A stretch of 64,000 bases of DNA, from NCBI RefSeq assembly GCF_016863335.1, contig NZ_BOOR01000031.1:124001-188000 (forward strand). The letters run 5' to 3'. Below are positions 8,545-17,037 of this stretch, in pieces. Position 1 is the first letter of the stretch; every line of letters begins with the position of its first letter. The notes under the pieces are model-generated. The model was given only the letters and a program-made list of their open reading frames with translations. It made no database searches and was not told the origin of the DNA. This DNA is from Planotetraspora thailandica (lineage in GTDB: Bacteria > Actinomycetota > Actinomycetes > Streptosporangiales > Streptosporangiaceae). The translations under genes and the position numbers were made by a program.

Positions 8545-9723
8545 TCAGCCCGCGGTCCCCGGGCTGAACGCGGCCACCCCAGTGATCGCCCGGCCCATGA
8601 TGAGGGTGTGCATCTCGTCGGTGCCCTCGTAGGTCCGCACGCTCTCCAGGTTGCACGCGTGCCGTAGCGGCGAGTAGTCGAGAGTGATGCCGTTGCCGCC
8701 GAAGATCGTGCGAGCACTGCGGCAGATCTCGATTGCCTCGCGGACGTTGTTCAGCTTGCCGAACGACAGCTGCTCGTGCCGCAACGCGCCGGAGTCCTTC
8801 AACCGTCCGGTCCGCAGCGCGACCAGCGTCCCCTTCTGGATCTCCAGCACCATGTCGACCAGCTTCTGCTGGATGAGCTGGAACGCGCCGATCGGGGCGC
8901 CGAACTGGTGGCGTTCGAGGGCGTAGGCGAGCGCGGCCTCGTACGCGTCGCGGGCCGCGCCCATCGCACCCCACATGATCCCGTAGCGGGCCTCGTTGAG
9001 GCAGGTGAAGGGCGCCCGCAGCCCGACGGCGCCGGGAAGGACGGCCTCGGCGGCGAGTCGCACGTCGGTCAGGTCGATGTCGCACTGGATCGAGGCGCGC
9101 ATCCCCAGCTTGGGCTCGATCGGCGTGGCGGTGAATCCTTCGGTGCCGGTCGGGACGAGAAAGCCACGGACGCCCTCGTCCGTCTTGGCCCAGATGACCG
9201 CCACGTCGGCGATCGTGGCCAGCCCGATCCATCGTTTGGCTCCGTTCAGGACCCAGCCGTCGCCGTCCCGTACGGCAGTGCTGCGCATCGCGGCCGGATC
9301 ACTGCCCGCGGTCGGCTCGGTGAGGCCGAAACAGCCGATCAAGTCGCCGGCGGCCATGCCGGGCAGCCAGCGCTGCCGCTGCTCCTCCGAGCCGAAGCGG
9401 TGGATCGCGGTCATGGCGAGCGACCCCTGGACGCTGACGAACGTGCGCATGCCAGAATCGCCCGCCTCGAGCTCCATGGAGGCCAGGCCGTACTCGACGG
9501 CGCTGCGGCCGGCGCACCCGTAGCCGGTCAGGTGCATGCCGAGCAGGCCGAGCGCGCCCATCTCCTTCGCGATCTCCCGTGGAAAGTGCGCGGCCTCGTA
9601 CCACCGCGCGATGTTCGGCTTGATCCGGGCCTGCACGAACTCGCGGACACGGTTCCGCAGGCCGAGTTCCTCAGCCGAGAACAGGCTGTCGAGATCGAGG
9701 TAGTCCCTCGCCAGATCCGTCAT
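8545..9723 (-). CDS. gcdH: Acyl-CoA dehydrogenase, glutaryl-CoA dehydrogenase-like
   Basis: A 392-residue FAD-dependent acyl-CoA dehydrogenase. It shows the N-terminal helical domain, the GCFGLTEPTAGSDPAAM flavin-binding segment, the W-I-G-x-A strand (KRWIGLATIADVAVIWAKTD), and the C-terminal VRTYEGTDEMHTLIMGRAI. The last holds the catalytic glutamate in YEGT. The pattern SGMRTFVSVQGSLAM and the overall length fit the GcdH subgroup, which oxidises and decarboxylates glutaryl-CoA to crotonyl-CoA in lysine/tryptophan breakdown. Assignment to GcdH rather than another short-chain dehydrogenase is likely but not proven. An IclR-box-like site lies upstream at 9883. The gene ends convergently with the LLM gene. 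Confidence 0.82.
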   Translation of the reverse strand: MTDLARDYLDLDSLFSAEELGLRNRVREFVQARIKPNIARWYEAAHFPREIAKEMGALGLLGMHLTGYGCAGRSAVEYGLASMELEAGDSGMRTFVSVQGSLAMTAIHRFGSEEQRQRWLPGMAAGDLIGCFGLTEPTAGSDPAAMRSTAVRDGDGWVLNGAKRWIGLATIADVAVIWAKTDEGVRGFLVPTGTEGFTATPIEPKLGMRASIQCDIDLTDVRLAAEAVLPGAVGLRAPFTCLNEARYGIMWGAMGAARDAYEAALAYALERHQFGAPIGAFQLIQQKLVDMVLEIQKGTLVALRTGRLKDSGALRHEQLSFGKLNNVREAIEICRSARTIFGGNGITLDYSPLRHACNLESVRTYEGTDEMHTLIMGRAITGVAAFSPGTAG

Positions 9724-9882
9724 CTCGGACCTCCTCGACGGTGTTCTTCGGGCTGATGACCGCGCTTCCCCGGGTGAAGCGGATGATGATCGATGCCGGC
9801 CTTCATGCGCGGTGCGCGTCGCCTCGCCGGGACCGGGTGCCTCGATGTGCGATCCGACCGTGGTACGGACGGATGAGGATTT

Positions 9883-9901
9883 TGTTCGAATATCGCAAAC
9901 A
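9883..9901 (-). promoter_or_regulatory. IclR-box-like site upstream of the acyl-CoA dehydrogenase
   Basis: The sequence TGTTCGAATATCGCAAACA resembles operators of IclR-family regulators such as PcaR/PobR (GTTCG-N5-CGCA-type). It is an imperfect palindrome about 160 bp before the gcdH-like start. No IclR gene is in the window. The rest of the 320-bp gap (9724-10043) holds nothing else except the hairpin at 9969. Confidence 0.35.
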
Positions 9902-9968
9902 ACAGTTTACGGGGAGTAACTGAACACTCCCCCCAAGACCCAGTAGAGGCTCGGCGAACAATCCGGCG

Positions 9969-10000
9969 CCGTGGGTGCTCTCGTTCATGAGCACCCACGG
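9969..10000 (-). terminator. Hairpin terminator of the sigma/anti-sigma operon
   Basis: A perfect 12-bp stem (CCGTGGGTGCTC at 9969-9980 with 9989-10000, 8-nt loop) lies 43 bp past the anti-sigma stop on the minus strand. No U-tract follows, as is common for actinobacterial terminators. Confidence 0.7.
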
Positions 10001-10043
10001 CTCAGGCCGCCCCGCGCCCGGCCAGTGCTCTCCAGCCGGTCTT

Positions 10044-10805
10044 TCAGGCAGTGGGAAGGTCGAGGAGCAACATCGGCTGCGTGGTGGGCTGCTCCGACCC
10101 GCCGGCCGGTTCGACTGTCACGCCCACCTGCTCGACGTCTCCCCCGGTGTCGACGATCACCGGTGCCACCTGGCCGGAGCCGTCCGGATGAAGCAGCCCG
10201 GCCGACCGGATCCCGTCCGGAGCGATCCGCCACAGCTGATAGGTCCGCGACGACGGCAGGGCGGCCAGCCCCGAGGAGACGAACACCAGCTTGCCCTGCG
10301 AACGCGAGACCACGGCCGTGCCGGTCGTGTCGCGGCCCGCCGTCGCGGAGACCGTACGGGCGTCCGGGGCGGCCAGCACCGCGACCACCTGCCGGTCGCC
10401 CGCCTTGATGCGCTCCAGTTCGTCCTGCGTCCGGACGGCGAACGTGCCGGCCACCACGGCGGCGGCCACACCCGCGGCGGCGAGCCCCGCGGCCACCCGC
10501 GGCCACCACCGCGCCCTGCCCGTCCTGGTGACACGCCCGCCGTCGGGCGTGGATCCGACCGCCGGAGGAAGCTGGCGAACCCGGCCGATCTCGGCCATCA
10601 CCGCCGCGCGCATGCCGGGCGGCGGCGGGGCGGCGACGGCCTGTGCCAGCCAGGCCGCGGTCTCCGTCAGGCCGCTCACCTCCTGCGCGCACTCCTCGCA
10701 GGTGTCCAGATGGTCTTCGAAGCGGCGCCGGTCGAGGTCGTCGATGGCGTCGAGCGCGTAGGCGCCCGCCAGCGTGTGCGGGTCGTGCCCGCCGGCAACG
10801 TTCAT
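10044..10805 (-). CDS. rskA: Anti-sigma factor, RskA type
   Basis: A 253-residue membrane anti-sigma factor. The N-terminal zinc-binding anti-sigma domain carries HLDTCEEC (about residues 32-39, His-x3-Cys-x2-Cys). A single transmembrane helix lies near residues 103-123 (PRVAAGLAAAGVAAAVVAGTF). The C-terminal extracytoplasmic RskA domain includes SSRTYQLWRIAPDGIRSAG. It overlaps the sigma gene by ATGA (10802-10805), so the partners are translated together. It should hold the sigma factor inactive until regulated proteolysis, as known for M. tuberculosis RskA/SigK. Confidence 0.93.
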   Translation of the reverse strand: MNVAGGHDPHTLAGAYALDAIDDLDRRRFEDHLDTCEECAQEVSGLTETAAWLAQAVAAPPPPGMRAAVMAEIGRVRQLPPAVGSTPDGGRVTRTGRARWWPRVAAGLAAAGVAAAVVAGTFAVRTQDELERIKAGDRQVVAVLAAPDARTVSATAGRDTTGTAVVSRSQGKLVFVSSGLAALPSSRTYQLWRIAPDGIRSAGLLHPDGSGQVAPVIVDTGGDVEQVGVTVEPAGGSEQPTTQPMLLLDLPTA

Positions 10806-11401
10806 CGTTCCACCCCCAGGCAGTCACGCATGCGGATCAGTCCGTCGCGCATCCGGGTCTTCACGGTCGCCAGCGGCACCTTCAAGAGCTCGGCCACCTC
10901 GCGGTAGGAGTATCCGTCGTAATAGGCGAAGGTCACTGATTCGCGCTGCAGTTCGGTCAGCCCGTTCAGGCAGCGGCGCAGCCGTTCGAGCTCCAGCGTC
11001 TTCTCCACCGAGTCGGCGACCTCATCGAACGGGCGCCGCACGTCCAGGCGGGCCACCCGCTCCTCGCGGTTCACCGCCGCCTGCGCCGAGCGGACCCGGT
11101 CCACGGCGCGGCGGTGGGCGATGGTCATCACCCATGCCCTTGCCGACCCCCTGGACGGTTCGTACCGGGCGGCGCTGCGCCACACCTCTACCAGCACGTC
11201 CTGAGCGACCTCCTCGCTCTGCGCCGGATCGCGCAACACCCGCAGAGCCAGGCCGTAGACCTGGCCGGCGACCTGCTCGTACACCTCCTCGAAGGCCGCG
11301 CGGTCCCCCCTGGCCACCCGCCGCAGCAGCCCCTCCAGCCCCACCTCGCCGGCCTGCCCGCCCCCCTCGGACGGCCGCACGGTTGGTTTCCTCGGGCCCA
11401 T
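10802..11401 (-). CDS. sigK: ECF RNA polymerase sigma factor, SigK-like
   Basis: A 199-residue group IV sigma factor. Region 2 is visible as AFEEVYEQVAGQVYGLALRVLRDPAQSEEVAQDVLVEVWRSAARYE, and region 4 as LNGLTELQRESVTFAYYDGYSYREVAELLKVPLATVKTRMRDGLIRMR. It is the first gene of a pair with an RskA-type anti-sigma factor, which makes the SigK assignment strong at the level of group. Target promoters cannot be read here. The start is the ATG at 11401; the 200 bp upstream carry no other gene. Confidence 0.92.
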   Translation of the reverse strand: MGPRKPTVRPSEGGGQAGEVGLEGLLRRVARGDRAAFEEVYEQVAGQVYGLALRVLRDPAQSEEVAQDVLVEVWRSAARYEPSRGSARAWVMTIAHRRAVDRVRSAQAAVNREERVARLDVRRPFDEVADSVEKTLELERLRRCLNGLTELQRESVTFAYYDGYSYREVAELLKVPLATVKTRMRDGLIRMRDCLGVER

Positions 11402-11603
11402 AAACCCTCCTCCGCCACCGGCCCACTACGCCTCTTTCGCCAGTTGTTCGGAGTCGACCGGCCAGCGGATTGGTATGGGTTCCGCTGTTTCCCGAATCCT
11501 GCACGCTCGCGTCGACGCCCGCCCATGCATCGTCCGCTCGCCGCGCGTGATGTGACAGCTCCAATCCCCCGTACGGCGGGCCGCGAACGGCATCGGGGCG
11601 AGG

Positions 11604-12419
11604 TCAGCGCAGTACGGCGCGCAACCATGCCGCCGTGACGGCGAGCGAGGCTGGGCTGTCGAACTCCGCTCCCTCGTGTCCGGCCCCGCCCAGCAGGTCG
11701 AAGCGGGTGTTCACCCCGGCCCTGCTCAGCGCGTGATGCAGGGCTTCGCCTTCCGAAGGCGGGATCACCCGGTCCCTGTCGCCGTGCGCGATCAGGAAGG
11801 GCGGAGCCTGCGGACTGACGCGGGACGGCAAACTCAGCTCCCGGGCGCGGTCGGCGACGTCGGCGACGTCGGACACGCCGAGCAGATCCGCCTCGAATGC
11901 GAACGGCAGAAGGCCGGCTTCGAGTTCGCTGCGGGAGCCGGACACCAGCAGGTCGGACTGACCGAACCAATGGACGACGGCCTGCACTTCGCTGGACTGA
12001 TCGAGATTGCCGCCGACCGTACCCTCGAACTCCGCGTCCCCGGGGGTCAGGGCCAGCAGGGAGCCGAGATAGGCCCCGGCCGATGCACCCCAGACGCCGA
12101 TCCGCTCGGTCGCCACGCCCAGGCGCGGACCGTGGGCCCGCAGCCAGCGCACAGCCCCCTTCATGTCGTGCATCTGGTCGGGAAAGACCGCGTCGGGCAC
12201 CAGCCGGTAGTTCACCGACGCCACCGTCACGCCGTACGCGGCCAGCGGCGCCAGCCGCTCGGCGCTCCCGTCCGCCTTGTCGCCATGCCGCCAGCCGCCA
12301 CCGTGGACGTACAGCACCAGAGGCGCGTCGGGCTGCGGTGCGCGGTACAGATCCAGCCCGAGTTCGGTCCCGCCGACAGTGGCGAAGACGAGATCGTTCT
12401 CGACCGTCACGGAAGTCAT
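11604..12419 (-). CDS. Alpha/beta hydrolase (esterase/lipase, HGGG type)
   Basis: A 271-residue serine hydrolase. The start is taken at ATG 12419, 2 bp after the TetR stop, since upstream codons overlap that gene. Key motifs are the oxyanion-hole VLYVHGGGWRHGDK, the nucleophile elbow GASAGAYLG (Ser in GxSxG), the acid region HGDRDRVIPP and the catalytic His in GGAGHEG. These match BD-FAE/acetyl-esterase-like enzymes acting on short acyl esters. It is co-transcribed with the TetR gene and so is probably repressed by it. The substrate is unknown. Confidence 0.88.
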   Translation of the reverse strand: MTSVTVENDLVFATVGGTELGLDLYRAPQPDAPLVLYVHGGGWRHGDKADGSAERLAPLAAYGVTVASVNYRLVPDAVFPDQMHDMKGAVRWLRAHGPRLGVATERIGVWGASAGAYLGSLLALTPGDAEFEGTVGGNLDQSSEVQAVVHWFGQSDLLVSGSRSELEAGLLPFAFEADLLGVSDVADVADRARELSLPSRVSPQAPPFLIAHGDRDRVIPPSEGEALHHALSRAGVNTRFDLLGGAGHEGAEFDSPASLAVTAAWLRAVLR

Positions 12420-12421
12420 GG

Positions 12422-13108
12422 TCACGTGGATCGTCCGGTGCCAGAACCCCGTCCCGGGGCGGCGTCGATGGCCGGCCACAGCACGGCCACGACGCGTTCG
12501 GGAATCTCGTCCGTCGGATCCCCGGCGTAGAACGCGGCGAAGTAGCTGCCGAAACACATCATGGCGATCATGCGGGTGTCGATGTCGGCGCCGACCGCGC
12601 GGCGTTCCTGCAGCTGCTTCAGCGCCTCCTCGATCAGGGCGACGCGGGGCTCGACGGCATGCGTGCGCAGGATCTCCAGCAGTTCCGGAGTGCGGATCGC
12701 CTCGCCGGCGAAGTTGCCCATCAGCACCATGGCGTCGGGGTTGAAGTAGGCGGGGTCGAGTCGGCGGACGGCCTCGACGAGCGCGTCGCGAGGCTCCAGC
12801 TCGGACAGGTCGACGGTGTACATGTCGCGCTGCTTGCGAAATCCGTAGTCGAGCGCGTCGACCACCAGGTCGAACTTGTTGCTCCAGCGGCGATAGAGCG
12901 TGGGACGGGTCACCTTGGCGTCGGCGACGATGTCACCGATCGTCATCCTCGAGTAGCCGTCGCGTACCAGCCGCTCGCGGGTGGCCAGGATGATGGCCTC
13001 GTCGATGGCCGCGTCCCGAGGCCGGCCGCCGGGATGCGCCCGGTCGGTCTCACCCTTCACACCGTTGCCGCCACGCTGCTCGCTCTGCGGTTGTCGTGCT
13101 CGGACCAT
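12422..13108 (-). CDS. TetR/AcrR family transcriptional regulator
   Basis: A 228-residue repressor with the N-terminal TetR helix-turn-helix (ATRERLVRDGYSRMTIGDIVADAKVTRPTLYRRWSNK, about residues 42-78) and a divergent ligand-binding C-terminal domain. About 30 disordered residues precede the domain, so a later start is possible. Two operator-like inverted repeats of the same design lie just upstream at 13154 and 13219, between this gene and the divergent transaldolase. This suggests it controls both directions as well as the downstream esterase. Confidence 0.92.
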   Translation of the reverse strand: MVRARQPQSEQRGGNGVKGETDRAHPGGRPRDAAIDEAIILATRERLVRDGYSRMTIGDIVADAKVTRPTLYRRWSNKFDLVVDALDYGFRKQRDMYTVDLSELEPRDALVEAVRRLDPAYFNPDAMVLMGNFAGEAIRTPELLEILRTHAVEPRVALIEEALKQLQERRAVGADIDTRMIAMMCFGSYFAAFYAGDPTDEIPERVVAVLWPAIDAAPGRGSGTGRST

Positions 13109-13153
13109 GGATCACCTCGCGGATGACGACTGGCGTCACATCATACTGGATAC

Positions 13154-13174
13154 GTTACAGCATGTGACTGTAAC
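13154..13174. promoter_or_regulatory. TetR operator 1 (GTTACAG-N7-CTGTAAC)
   Basis: Perfect 7-bp arms GTTACAG and CTGTAAC separated by 7 bp, 46 bp upstream of the TetR start. Arm length, spacing and core (GTTACA/TGTAAC) match operator 2, which supports both as sites of one regulator. Confidence 0.8.
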
Positions 13175-13218
13175 ACCACCGCCCGCACGGGGTGACTTGT
13201 GGCGGCGAGGGGCGTTAC

Positions 13219-13239
13219 GTTACATTCATTGGATGTAAC
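13219..13239. promoter_or_regulatory. TetR operator 2 (GTTACAT-N7-ATGTAAC)
   Basis: Perfect 7-bp arms GTTACAT and ATGTAAC with a 7-bp spacer, extended by an outer GCGTTAC/GTAACGC pair. It lies about 100 bp before the transaldolase ATG and 65 bp (start to start) from operator 1. Confidence 0.8.
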
Positions 13240-13339
13240 GCAACTAGGAAACATGTTCCGCGAGTTCGGGTTTCACCGCCGACGCCGTAGGGACGCCGCG
13301 CCCGCCTCGCTCGCCTCCTGACGCCAGAAGGGAAGAATC

Positions 13340-14455
13340 ATGCGCCGTATCGACCGACTTGCCAGGCTGGCCGAGGCCGGGGTGTCCATCTGGCTCGACG
13401 ATCTGTCGCGGGAACGGCTGATCTCAGGCAACCTTGCCGAGCTCATCCGCGACCACCACGTGTCCGGTGTCACGACGAACCCGACGATCTTCGAGAACGC
13501 GATCTCGTACGGCGAGGCCTACGACGGCCGGCTCCACGAACTGGCCGTCGACGGCGCCGACCCGGACACCGCGGTCCGCGAACTGACGACCACGGACGTC
13601 CGTGAGGCCGCCGACCTCTTCCGCGGCGTTCACCACGCGACGGACGGCACGGACGGCTGGGTGTCCATCGAGGTGGACCCCCGGTTGGCCAGGGACACCG
13701 GCGCGACGGTGGCCGAGGCGCGGCGGCTATGGGAGGCCGTGCACCGGCCCAACGTCTTCGTGAAGATCCCGGCGACCAAGGAAGGCCTGCCGGCCATCAC
13801 CGCTGTTCTGGCGGAGGGCATCAGCGTCAATGTCACGCTGATCTTCTCGCCCGACCGGTACCGAGCCGTGGTCGACGCCTTCTTCGCCGGCATCGAGCAG
13901 GCCGAAGCCAATGGCCACTACCTCGGCCGGATCGCCTCGGTGGCGTCGTTCTTCGTGTCCAGAATGGACACCGAGGTCGACAGGCGGCTCGACGCCATCG
14001 GCACCGACAAGGCCAGATCGCTGCGCGGCGTGGCCGCGATCGCCAACGCCCGCGTGGCCTTCGGCGTGTTCGAGGAGCTCTTCGCCACAGACCGGTGGCA
14101 CGCGCTGGCCGCCGCGGGCGCCCGGCCGCAGCGCCCGCTTTGGGCGTCCACGAGCGTGAAGAATCCCCGGTACCCCGACACCCGCTATGTCGACGAGCTC
14201 GTCGTCGCCGGCGCCGTCAGCACCATGCCGGAGGAGACTCTCTTCGCTGTCGCCGACCACGCTCATATCACTGGTGACACGGTCAGCGGCACCGCTATGC
14301 AGGCGCGGGAGGTCTTCGATCGGCTCGCCGGCGTCGGCATCAACCTGAGCGACGTGTTCCGGGTGCTCGAAGACGAGGGCGTCGGCAAATTCGAGAGGTC
14401 CTGGCGGAAACTGCTCGACTCTGTGGCCGTTCGGCTCGTTATGGCGAGGGAGTGA
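13340..14455 (+). CDS. tal: Transaldolase
   Basis: A 371-residue transaldolase of the actinobacterial subgroup (pentose phosphate pathway, transfer of a dihydroxyacetone unit). Diagnostic segments are [12 protein letters not shown], the [17 protein letters not shown] motif, and [13 protein letters not shown] with the Schiff-base lysine at about residue 142. Others are [12 protein letters not shown]-like [31 protein letters not shown] and [28 protein letters not shown] ribosome site precedes the ATG. It is unusual in standing away from transketolase, G6PDH or other pathway genes, and in lying behind a TetR operator. It may therefore be a second, conditionally expressed copy. Confidence 0.95.
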   Translation: MRRIDRLARLAEAGVSIWLDDLSRERLISGNLAELIRDHHVSGVTTNPTIFENAISYGEAYDGRLHELAVDGADPDTAVRELTTTDVREAADLFRGVHHATDGTDGWVSIEVDPRLARDTGATVAEARRLWEAVHRPNVFVKIPATKEGLPAITAVLAEGISVNVTLIFSPDRYRAVVDAFFAGIEQAEANGHYLGRIASVASFFVSRMDTEVDRRLDAIGTDKARSLRGVAAIANARVAFGVFEELFATDRWHALAAAGARPQRPLWASTSVKNPRYPDTRYVDELVVAGAVSTMPEETLFAVADHAHITGDTVSGTAMQAREVFDRLAGVGINLSDVFRVLEDEGVGKFERSWRKLLDSVAVRLVMARE

Positions 14456-14456
14456 C

Positions 14457-15053
14457 GTGATGGCGAGTGCGCCGATCCTGCATTGGTTCGACTTCATCTG
14501 CCCGTTCTGTTACGTGGGACAACAGCGGAACGACATCCTCGAAGAACGCGGCCTGGATGTCGTCCACCTGCCATTTCAGATCCATCCCGAAATCCCGCTT
14601 GAGGGAATCGACGCGGGGCCACGTGTCGGGCCGATGTACGCCTCACTCGAACGTGAGGCGGCTCGGGCCGGCCTGCCGTTGAACTGGCCGGCTCGGCTGC
14701 CCAACACCCGAACGGCATTGGCTGCGGCGGAGTGGGTTCGCCTGTTCCAACCCAAAGTGTCGGGCGACTTCAACAGGGGGCTGTTCGCCGCACATTTCGC
14801 GCTCGGCGAGGACCTCGGCGACATGGTGGTGATCGCTCAGCACGCGGTCGAGGTCGGTGTGGATCTCAGCGCGCTGTGTGCCGCGCTGATCGATGGCGCC
14901 GCATCAGCGAACCTTGTCGAAGTCGAGTCGATGGGCACCCGGTTCGGCGTACAGGCAACGCCGAGCTGGTTCATCGCGGGAGAGTTGATCTCGGGTCTTC
15001 GCCCACCGTCGGAGTTCGAACGCCTTGCGAAGAAGGCGCTGTCGGACGAGTAA
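14457..15053 (+). CDS. DsbA-fold oxidoreductase (FrnE/2-hydroxychromene isomerase-like)
   Basis: A 198-residue thioredoxin-superfamily protein. The active site CPFC follows the first strand (WFDFICPFCYVGQQR), and the cis-proline segment ATPSWFIAGELISGLRP lies near the C-terminus. No signal peptide is present, so it acts in the cytoplasm. Family members are FrnE-type disulfide oxidoreductases or glutathione/mycothiol-linked isomerases. The start is GTG 14457 or ATG 14460, 1-4 bp after the transaldolase stop, so the two are translationally coupled and co-transcribed. Confidence 0.85.
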   Translation: MMASAPILHWFDFICPFCYVGQQRNDILEERGLDVVHLPFQIHPEIPLEGIDAGPRVGPMYASLEREAARAGLPLNWPARLPNTRTALAAAEWVRLFQPKVSGDFNRGLFAAHFALGEDLGDMVVIAQHAVEVGVDLSALCAALIDGAASANLVEVESMGTRFGVQATPSWFIAGELISGLRPPSEFERLAKKALSDE

Positions 15054-15123
15054 GGGTTCGGTGCTGTAACAGAAGGCCCCGCATCTGCTGACGCGGAGTG
15101 AACACGAAGAAGGGCAGGACCTG

Positions 15124-15672
15124 ATGACCCTCTCCGGCGCACCGGCTGTGGAGGTGGTGCCGCCCGGCGGCGGTGAGTCGGCCGCCATCCTGGGATTCGG
15201 CGCGGTCTTCAAGCTCTACAGCCGCGACAACAACGGCGAAGTGGCCATCGTCGAGCATCCGTTCGCCGTGGGCACGATCACCGCGCCGCACCGCCACACG
15301 CGGGAGGACGAGCACTCCATCGTGCTCGAGGGCGAGATCGGCTTCCGGTCCGACGCCGACGAGGTCGTCTTGGGGCCCGGCGGCTACATCACCAAACCAC
15401 GGGGGCAGATGCACGCCATGTGGAACGCGGGGACGGTGCCCGGCCGCATCATCGAGGTCATCACACCGGGCGGCTTCGAGAACTACTTCCGCGAGCTCAG
15501 CGAGCTGCTCGGCTCCGTCAAACCGGCGTCCGGCGTGAAGCTCCACGCGACGCCCGAATTCGCCGACCTCGCGGCCAGATACGGCCTGACCTACGGCGAT
15601 CCCGACTGGTTCGACGACGTCGTGGTGCGTTACGGACTGACACCACCGCCTCACCTGGTTACACGGCACTGA
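15124..15672 (+). CDS. Cupin domain protein
   Basis: A 182-residue single-domain cupin. Motif 1 is HRHTREDEHSIVLEGEIGF (metal-ligand His, His, Glu) and motif 2 is PRGQMHAMWNAG with the third histidine. This matches small quercetinase-like/isomerase-like metal cupins. A GAAGGGCAGGA ribosome site precedes the ATG. It follows the DsbA-fold gene by 70 bp in the same direction and may be the last gene of the tal operon. A 17-bp palindrome lies 12 bp after its stop. The reaction is unknown. Confidence 0.85.
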   Translation: MTLSGAPAVEVVPPGGGESAAILGFGAVFKLYSRDNNGEVAIVEHPFAVGTITAPHRHTREDEHSIVLEGEIGFRSDADEVVLGPGGYITKPRGQMHAMWNAGTVPGRIIEVITPGGFENYFRELSELLGSVKPASGVKLHATPEFADLAARYGLTYGDPDWFDDVVVRYGLTPPPHLVTRH

Positions 15673-16122
15673 CCCGGCCCGGGCGATCGTCAGACGATCG
15701 GAGTCGGCCGCCCTCAGCCAGGGCCGAGGCCACCGCGCTCCTCCCCGAGCGGCAGAGAAGCGGTGGAGAGGCTTGTGGTCGCGCAGGCTCCCGTGAGGCG
15801 AAGCAGCTGGCGAATCCATGCTTCGAGGCCTGACTGGTCCGGCGGTGGAATGTGCGAGGCCGGCATTTCCGCTCCCTTACCGATCTAGTGGGGGGCGGGC
15901 GAACGGGACTGCCAGACTACTACTTAGCGTAATTATCCGCTACGCCATGTGAGCGAGACCGGCCGGTCCTTCCGGGAAGCCCCCTGTCACCTGGCCGTCG
16001 ACCACCCGGGATGCGGCTCGGGGTCACGGCTCGGCGGGGCACATCGAGGGGTCCGAAGTGCCGGCCGTGGGCCAGGTGATGACTCGTTGAAGTCGTCACG
16101 AGCGCCTGCCTATCATCGCGAC
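15673..16122. other. 450-bp intergenic region with two inverted repeats
   Basis: No gene seen. Just past the cupin stop is CGATCGTC-A-GACGATCG (15684-15700), possibly a terminator stem or binding site. Further on, TAGCG-N8-CGCTA (15925-15942) looks like an operator but lies about 180 bp before the deacetylase start. The final 36 bp hold a sigma-70-type promoter (listed separately). Confidence 0.4.
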
Positions 16123-16123
16123 A
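16087..16123 (+). promoter_or_regulatory. Sigma-70-type promoter producing a probable leaderless mRNA
   Basis: TTGAAG (16087-16092) and TATCAT (16111-16116) are 18 bp apart. The expected transcription start, 7 bp past the -10, is the A of the ATG at 16123. No Shine-Dalgarno sequence is present, consistent with leaderless translation. Confidence 0.7.
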
Positions 16124-16902
16124 TGACCCCCCAACCACCGTTACTCCCCGCTCTGCGGGAAGACTGGCACAGCGCGCTCTGCGTGGCCGCGCACCCGGAC
16201 GATCTCGAGTACGGGGCGGCGTCCGCGGTGGCCCGCTGGACGGCCCAGGGCAAGCAAATCGTCTACCTGCTGGTGACCCGAGGGGAAGCCGGCATCGACA
16301 AGCTCGATCCGCGCGAGGCGGCCGTGATCCGCGAAGAGGAGGAGCGGCAGGGCGCCCGCGAGGTCGGCGTCGACGTGGTGGAGTTTCTCGACCACCGTGA
16401 CGGCGTTGTGGAGTATGGGCTGCCGCTGCGGCGCGACATCGCGCGCGCCATCCGGCGGCACCGGCCCGATGTCGTCTTCACCGGGACCTTCGCCGAACGG
16501 ATGGTCGGTGGTCTCCTCAACCAGGCCGACCACCGCGCCGTCGGTCTCGCCACGCTGGACGCCGTACGGGACGCCGGCAACCGGTGGGTCTTTCCTGAGC
16601 TGATCGAGGACGGCCTCGAGCCCTGGCCGGGGGTGCGGTACATCTGTTTCGGCGGCACCGACGACCCGAACTGCGGTGTCGATGTGACCGGATTCGTCGA
16701 TCGGGGCGTCGCATCGCTGAGCGCGCACCGCGCCTACTTCGAGGGGCTGGGTGACGGCTCGACCGACCCCGCACAAATCGTGAGATGGATCGCCGACAGC
16801 GGCGGTGCCCGCATGGGTGTGCCGTCGGCGGTCCTGTTCGATGCCTGCCCGCTCGACCCGAGCAGCCCGCCGCCGTGGGAGACCCGCGATCAGAACGGCT
16901 GA
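16123..16902 (+). CDS. PIG-L family deacetylase
   Basis: A 259-residue zinc-dependent de-N-acetylase of the LmbE/PIG-L family. The metal and catalytic motif AHPDDLEYGA is near the N-terminus, and the downstream zinc histidine lies in LNQADHRAVGLATLDAV. Related enzymes are MshB and Mca of mycothiol metabolism and antibiotic-specific deacetylases; size and divergence do not allow a choice. The start at ATG 16123 is fixed by the promoter, which predicts a leaderless transcript; a longer frame upstream would cross the promoter. It is a single-gene unit, convergent with the HD hydrolase. Confidence 0.88.
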   Translation: MTPQPPLLPALREDWHSALCVAAHPDDLEYGAASAVARWTAQGKQIVYLLVTRGEAGIDKLDPREAAVIREEEERQGAREVGVDVVEFLDHRDGVVEYGLPLRRDIARAIRRHRPDVVFTGTFAERMVGGLLNQADHRAVGLATLDAVRDAGNRWVFPELIEDGLEPWPGVRYICFGGTDDPNCGVDVTGFVDRGVASLSAHRAYFEGLGDGSTDPAQIVRWIADSGGARMGVPSAVLFDACPLDPSSPPPWETRDQNG

Positions 16903-17037
16903 CATCGCCGCAATGCCGTCGCAAGCCAGCAGCGCGCAGATGTCCGGATCAGGTCATCGGGCTTGATCCGATCGTCCGCACTGATACGGCGAGGGCGTAT
17001 TCGCGCTGAGCACATGCCGGCACGGCGCCGGCCGGCC

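Noticed and set aside
12420-12557. N-terminal extension of the esterase gene
   Set aside because: It would overlap the end of the TetR gene out of frame, and the conserved protein starts at 12419.
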